64,000 nucleotides of DNA from Eonycteris spelaea. Lineage: Eukaryota > Chordata > Mammalia > Chiroptera > Pteropodidae. The notes beneath the pieces were generated by a model. The model saw nothing but the letters and a program-made list of their open reading frames with translations, searched no databases and was not told the DNA's origin. Positions 60,331-64,000 of this stretch are shown here, one piece after another. A program made the translations under genes and the position numbers. The stretch lies in NCBI GenBank assembly GCA_003508835.1, contig PUFA01000545.1, positions 147,035 through 211,034 on the forward strand, given 5' to 3'. Positions within the stretch are counted from its first letter, which is position 1; each line of letters begins with the position of its first letter.

Positions 60331-61494
60331 CAGTTCTTCTTAATTCAGTCTAGAAAGATTGTATTTTTCCAAGAACTGGTCCATTTCTTCTAGGTTATTA
60401 AATTTGGAGTTATGTACTTTTTCATAGTATTCTTGTATGATCCTTTGTATTTCTGCAGTTTCTATAGAAATTTCCCCTCTTTCATCCCTGATTTTGTTTA
60501 TTTGGTCCTTTCTATTTTTTCTTTAGTGAGTCTAACCAGGGGTTTGTCAAATTTTATTAACCTTCTCAGAAAAACCAGCTTTGTAGCATTTATTTTTTCT
60601 ATTGTTCTTTTGTTTTCAATTTCATTTAGTTCTGTTCTAATTTTTATGATTTCTTTCCTTCTGCTGACTTTAGGCTTCATTTGTTCTTCCTTTTCTAGTT
60701 TTTTAAGATGAAGCGTTAGGTTGTTTTATTTGGGCTCATTCTTGTTTTTGGAGTTAGGCCTGTAATGATATGAACTCTCCTCTTATGACCGCTTTTTGCC
60801 ATGTCCCACAAGTTTTGATATGTTGTACTATCATTATCATTTGTTTCTATGTATCTCTTGATCTCTGTTTTAATTTCTTCTCTAACTCAGTTCTTCAGTA
60901 GCATGTTCTTAAATCTCCATGTATTTTGTGGTTCTTCCTGATATTTCCTTTTGCAGTTGATCTCTAGATTCAAAAGCATTATGATCAGAGAATATGGTTG
61001 GTATGATTTTAATCCACTTATATTTGTTGAGGCTATCTCTGTGTCCCAGTAAGTGGTCGATACTTGAGAATGTTCCATGTGCACTGGAAAAAGAATGTAT
61101 AAGCAGCTTTGTAAATGTCAATTCTGTCCAGTTGGTCTAATGTGTCATTTAAAGATATTATTTTCTTATTGATTTTCCATTTGGATGATCTGTCCACATC
61201 TGACAGTGGGGGTATTTAGGTCCTCTTCTATGATAGTGGTTTTATTCTGTTTCTCCCTTTAGTTCTGTTAGTAAATTGGCTTTACATATTTTGGGGCTCT
61301 CTGATTGGGAGCATAGATATTAAGAAGTGTTATGTCTTCTTGGTGCATGATCCCTTTATCACTATGAAGTGTCTCTCAGTATCTTTCTTTACCTTTTTTA
61401 TTTTGAAGTCTATTTCATCTGATATTGGTACCGTGCTACTCCTGCTTTTCTTTGAATTTCCGTTTGCTTAAAATATCATTTTTCATCCTTTCAC
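60331..61494 (-). mobile_element. L1 ORF2 fragment, antisense (copy 3)
   Basis: Covers only the endonuclease to the start of the RT domain, from 'ccagttcttcttaattcagt' to 'catcctttcact'. Neither L1 end is present. It abuts the 5' end of copy 2 on the left and the 5' break of copy 4 on the right. It lacks about 18 bp that copies 1 and 2 have in the endonuclease region (near 61105). Confidence 0.85.
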
Positions 61495-64000
61495 TAAGCT
61501 CTCCCTTAAATATGAAGGAGGAGTTAAAACATTTTCAGACATACGAAAATTGAGGGAGTTCCACCACTACGAGGCCTGCTTTTCAGAAAAATATTGCAAG
61601 AGGTCAGCTCAACTAAAAAAATGACAAAAAAAAAAAAAAAAAAAAAAAAAGAATTAATTAGGAGTAAGGTGACTATCGGGAGATAGAAGCAGAGGAATGT
61701 AACCCTTTACTAAGAACAGGGCATTATATAGCATTAAAAGCTTAAACAATGAGAGATTTGCTATAGCAAGATAGTAATGAATGTTAGCATACATAGGGGC
61801 AAATTGAGATAACAATGAATGAAAAAGGTGAGGATACAAAGATGCAAATTTGCAAACAGGAATGGAGATAAGTCACGTGCAGAAGAAAATGCATGCTGTA
61901 TATATATATATATACTATCCTTTACATATTCCTAATGGTAACCACACACAAAATTCAGAACAGATGTATTACAGAAACAAGAAGGAAAGAAGGGAAAATC
62001 CACAAACCAACCAAAAATAAAGGAAACAGAAAAAGAAGGACAAGGAAGCAATGGAGACATTGAGCTACCAGAAAGCAAAAGATAAAATGGCTATAAGAAA
62101 CCTTATATTACAATAATCACCCTAAATGAATGGACTGAACTCACCAATAAAAAGACACAGAGTTGCAAATTGATCAAAAAACAAAACCCAACCATATGCT
62201 GCCTCCAGGAGCACATCTCAGCTCCAAAGACAAATATAGACTCAAGAAAGGGTGAAAATGATATTTCAAGCAAATGGATTCAGAGAAAAGCAGGAGTAGC
62301 ACTGCTAATATCAGATGAAAAGACTTCAAAATAAAAAGGTAAAGAAAGATACTGAGGGACACTTCATAATGATAAGGGAATCATATATCAAGAAGACATA
62401 ACACTTCTTAATATCTATGCTCCCAATCAGGGAGCCCCAAAATATGTAAAGCAATTACTAACAGAACTAAAGGAGAAACAGAAAAAAACACTATCTAGAG
62501 GGGACCTAAATACCCCTGTGGATATGGACAGATCATCCAAAGAGAAAATCAATAAGGAAATAATATCCTTAAATGACACATTAGACCAACTGGACAGAAT
62601 TGACATTTACCAAACTGCTTATAATTCCTTTCCAGTGCACATGGAACATTCCTCAAGTATCGAACCACTTACTTGGGACACAGAGATAGCCTCAACAAAC
62701 ATATAGAGGGTTGAATCATACCAACTATATATCTGATCATAATGATTTAACTAGAGATCAACTGTATAAAGAAAGTAGGAAAAACCACAAATACATGAAG
62801 ATTAAACAACATACATGAAGAATAACTGGGTTAGAGAAGAAATAGAAAGAAGAGATCAAGAGATACAACAGAAACGATATGAAATGATAGTACAACATAT
62901 CAAAACTTGTGGGATACATGCGAAAATGGTCGTAAGAGGAGAGTTTCATATCATTACAGGCCTTCCTCCCAAAAAGAACAAGCCCAAATACACAACCAAA
63001 TACTTCATCTGAAAAAAAAAAAACTAGGAAAGGAAGAAAAAATGAAGCCTAAAGTAGCAGAAGGAAAGAATCATAAAATTAGAAAGAACAAAATGAAATT
63101 GAAAACAAAAGAACAATGGAAAAAATATGTGCAACAAAGAGCTGGTTCTCTGAGAAGGTTAATAAAATTGACAAACTCCTGGCTAGACCCATAAGGAAAA
63201 AAGAGAAAGGACACAGATAAACCAAAATCACAAACTAAAAGAGGGGAAATGATGACAGACACTGCAAGAAACACAAAAGGATCATACAAGATTTTTAAAA
63301 ATGTATACAACACCCAATTAATAACCTAGAAGAAATGGACAAGTTCTTAGAAATATACAACCTTCCAGAGCAAATAAGAAGAACTGGAGCATCTAATTAG
63401 ACTGATCAGCAGTATGGAAATGGAAACAATCATCAAAAAAACTACCAAAAAAGTAAAAGTCCAGGACCAGATGGCTTCTCCAGTGAATTCTACCAAACAT
63501 TCAAAGAAGATTTAATACCCTTTCTCCTCAAAATCTTCCAAAAATCAAAGAGGTGGCAATACTTCCCACCTTATTTATGAGGCCAATATTACTCTGATAC
63601 AAACCTGCTAAAGATAACACACAAAAAGAAAACTACAGACCAATATCTCTCATGAACACAGATGCAAAAATCCTAAAAAAGATACTAGAACCGAATACAG
63701 CAACATATTAAAAAGAATATACACCACGATCAAGTGGGCTTCATCTCAGGCACAGGATGATGGTTTCAACATATGCAAATAGATTAATGTGATAAACACA
63801 TAAACAAATTAAAAAAAGAATCATATGATCATATCAATAGATGCAGAAAAAGCCTTCGATGAGATACAGCCTCCACTTATGATCAAAAACACTTTACAAA
63901 TGGGTTTAGAAGGTAAATAAATACCTTAACATAATAAAGGCCATCTATGCAAACCCTCAGACAACATATACTTAATGGTGAAAAACTAAAGACCTTTCTC
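61495..64000 (+). mobile_element. L1, sense, 5'-truncated, runs off the window (copy 4)
   Basis: It begins in the C-terminal part of ORF1 ('aagctctcccttaaatatga', encoding the SFRYEGEIKTF-type motif), passes the ORF1 stop (TGA 61622-61624), an A25 run (61626-61650) and a spacer of about 462 bp with a TA tract (about 61898-61912), then ORF2 from ATG 62087 into the RT domain. It lacks the same 18 bp as copy 3 (near 62611). Reading frames are broken. Confidence 0.88.
62087..64000 (+). pseudogene. L1 ORF2 remnant (copy 4, partial)
   Basis: Opens ATGGCTATAAGAAACC. Endonuclease motifs (AGVALLISDE-like near 62290, DMDRSSKEKINKEI at 62521) and RT-start motifs ([15 protein letters not shown] near 63460, AEKAFDEIQ near 63850) are recognisable. 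Frequent one-base indels. Confidence 0.85.

Larger units (their letters stand above)
53945..60332 (-). mobile_element. Near-full-length L1, antisense (copy 2)
   Basis: It reads right to left: a G-run 5' end near 60332, a monomeric 5' UTR (60332-59278), ORF1 remnant, a 458-bp spacer, ORF2 remnant and a short 3' UTR. The 3' UTR stops early, just after the start of the purine tract, and is followed by an A-rich low-complexity tail, unlike copy 1. Reading frames are broken in many places. It lies in the opposite direction to copy 1, about 26 kb away. Confidence 0.9.

Overview
The window is mammalian nuclear DNA, about 64 kb, AT-rich and packed with interspersed repeats. It has a single recognisable functional-gene segment: exon 1 and the CpG-island promoter of SLC25A43 at about 5.2-5.6 kb on the minus strand. 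Everything upstream of that promoter, from 5.7 to 64 kb, looks intergenic. In human, SLC25A43 is X-linked (Xq24), so I infer an X-chromosomal window. That fits the very high L1 content, but it is inference.

The best clue to the organism is a pair of SINEs made from 5S rRNA, one of them a tRNA-Val/5S rRNA chimera (2.0-2.2 kb) and one a truncated 5S body with a different tail (19.6-19.7 kb). 5S-derived SINEs are rare in mammals and, as I recall the literature, typical of fruit bats (Pteropodidae, MEG families). All L1 copies here are broken, which agrees with the reported loss of L1 activity in that family. I therefore favour a pteropodid bat.

Layout. 1-5.2 kb: SLC25A43 intron 1 with MIR, L2 and SINE copies. 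5.2-5.7 kb: exon 1 and CpG island. 6-10 kb: LTR pieces, nested MIRs and an antisense endogenous-retrovirus remnant. 11-20 kb: L2 copies split by LTRs and L1 tails, an interstitial telomeric tract, a 5S SINE and a MaLR LTR. 20.8-27.5 kb: a near-full-length sense L1. 27.8-33 kb: older antisense L1 pieces with a processed ARPC2 pseudogene inserted. 34-39.3 kb: L2 and old L1. 39.9-44.8 kb: an old, internally deleted L1 carrying a younger L1 insertion with target-site duplications. 45-53.8 kb: L2, MIR, a Tigger-like DNA transposon and old L1. 53.9-60.3 kb: a second near-full-length L1, antisense. 60.3-64 kb: two related 5'-truncated L1 pieces placed head to head.

The most interesting signal is in the younger L1 family. 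Its 5' UTR is built of tandem GC-rich monomers of about 300 bp. All three copies that cover the region have an unusually long spacer between ORF1 and ORF2 (about 455 bp by my reading). The two head-to-head copies share an 18-bp in-frame deletion in the endonuclease region. SLC25A43 exon 1 carries one extra G that breaks the frame at codon 7; whether this is real or a sequencing error is the main gene-level question.
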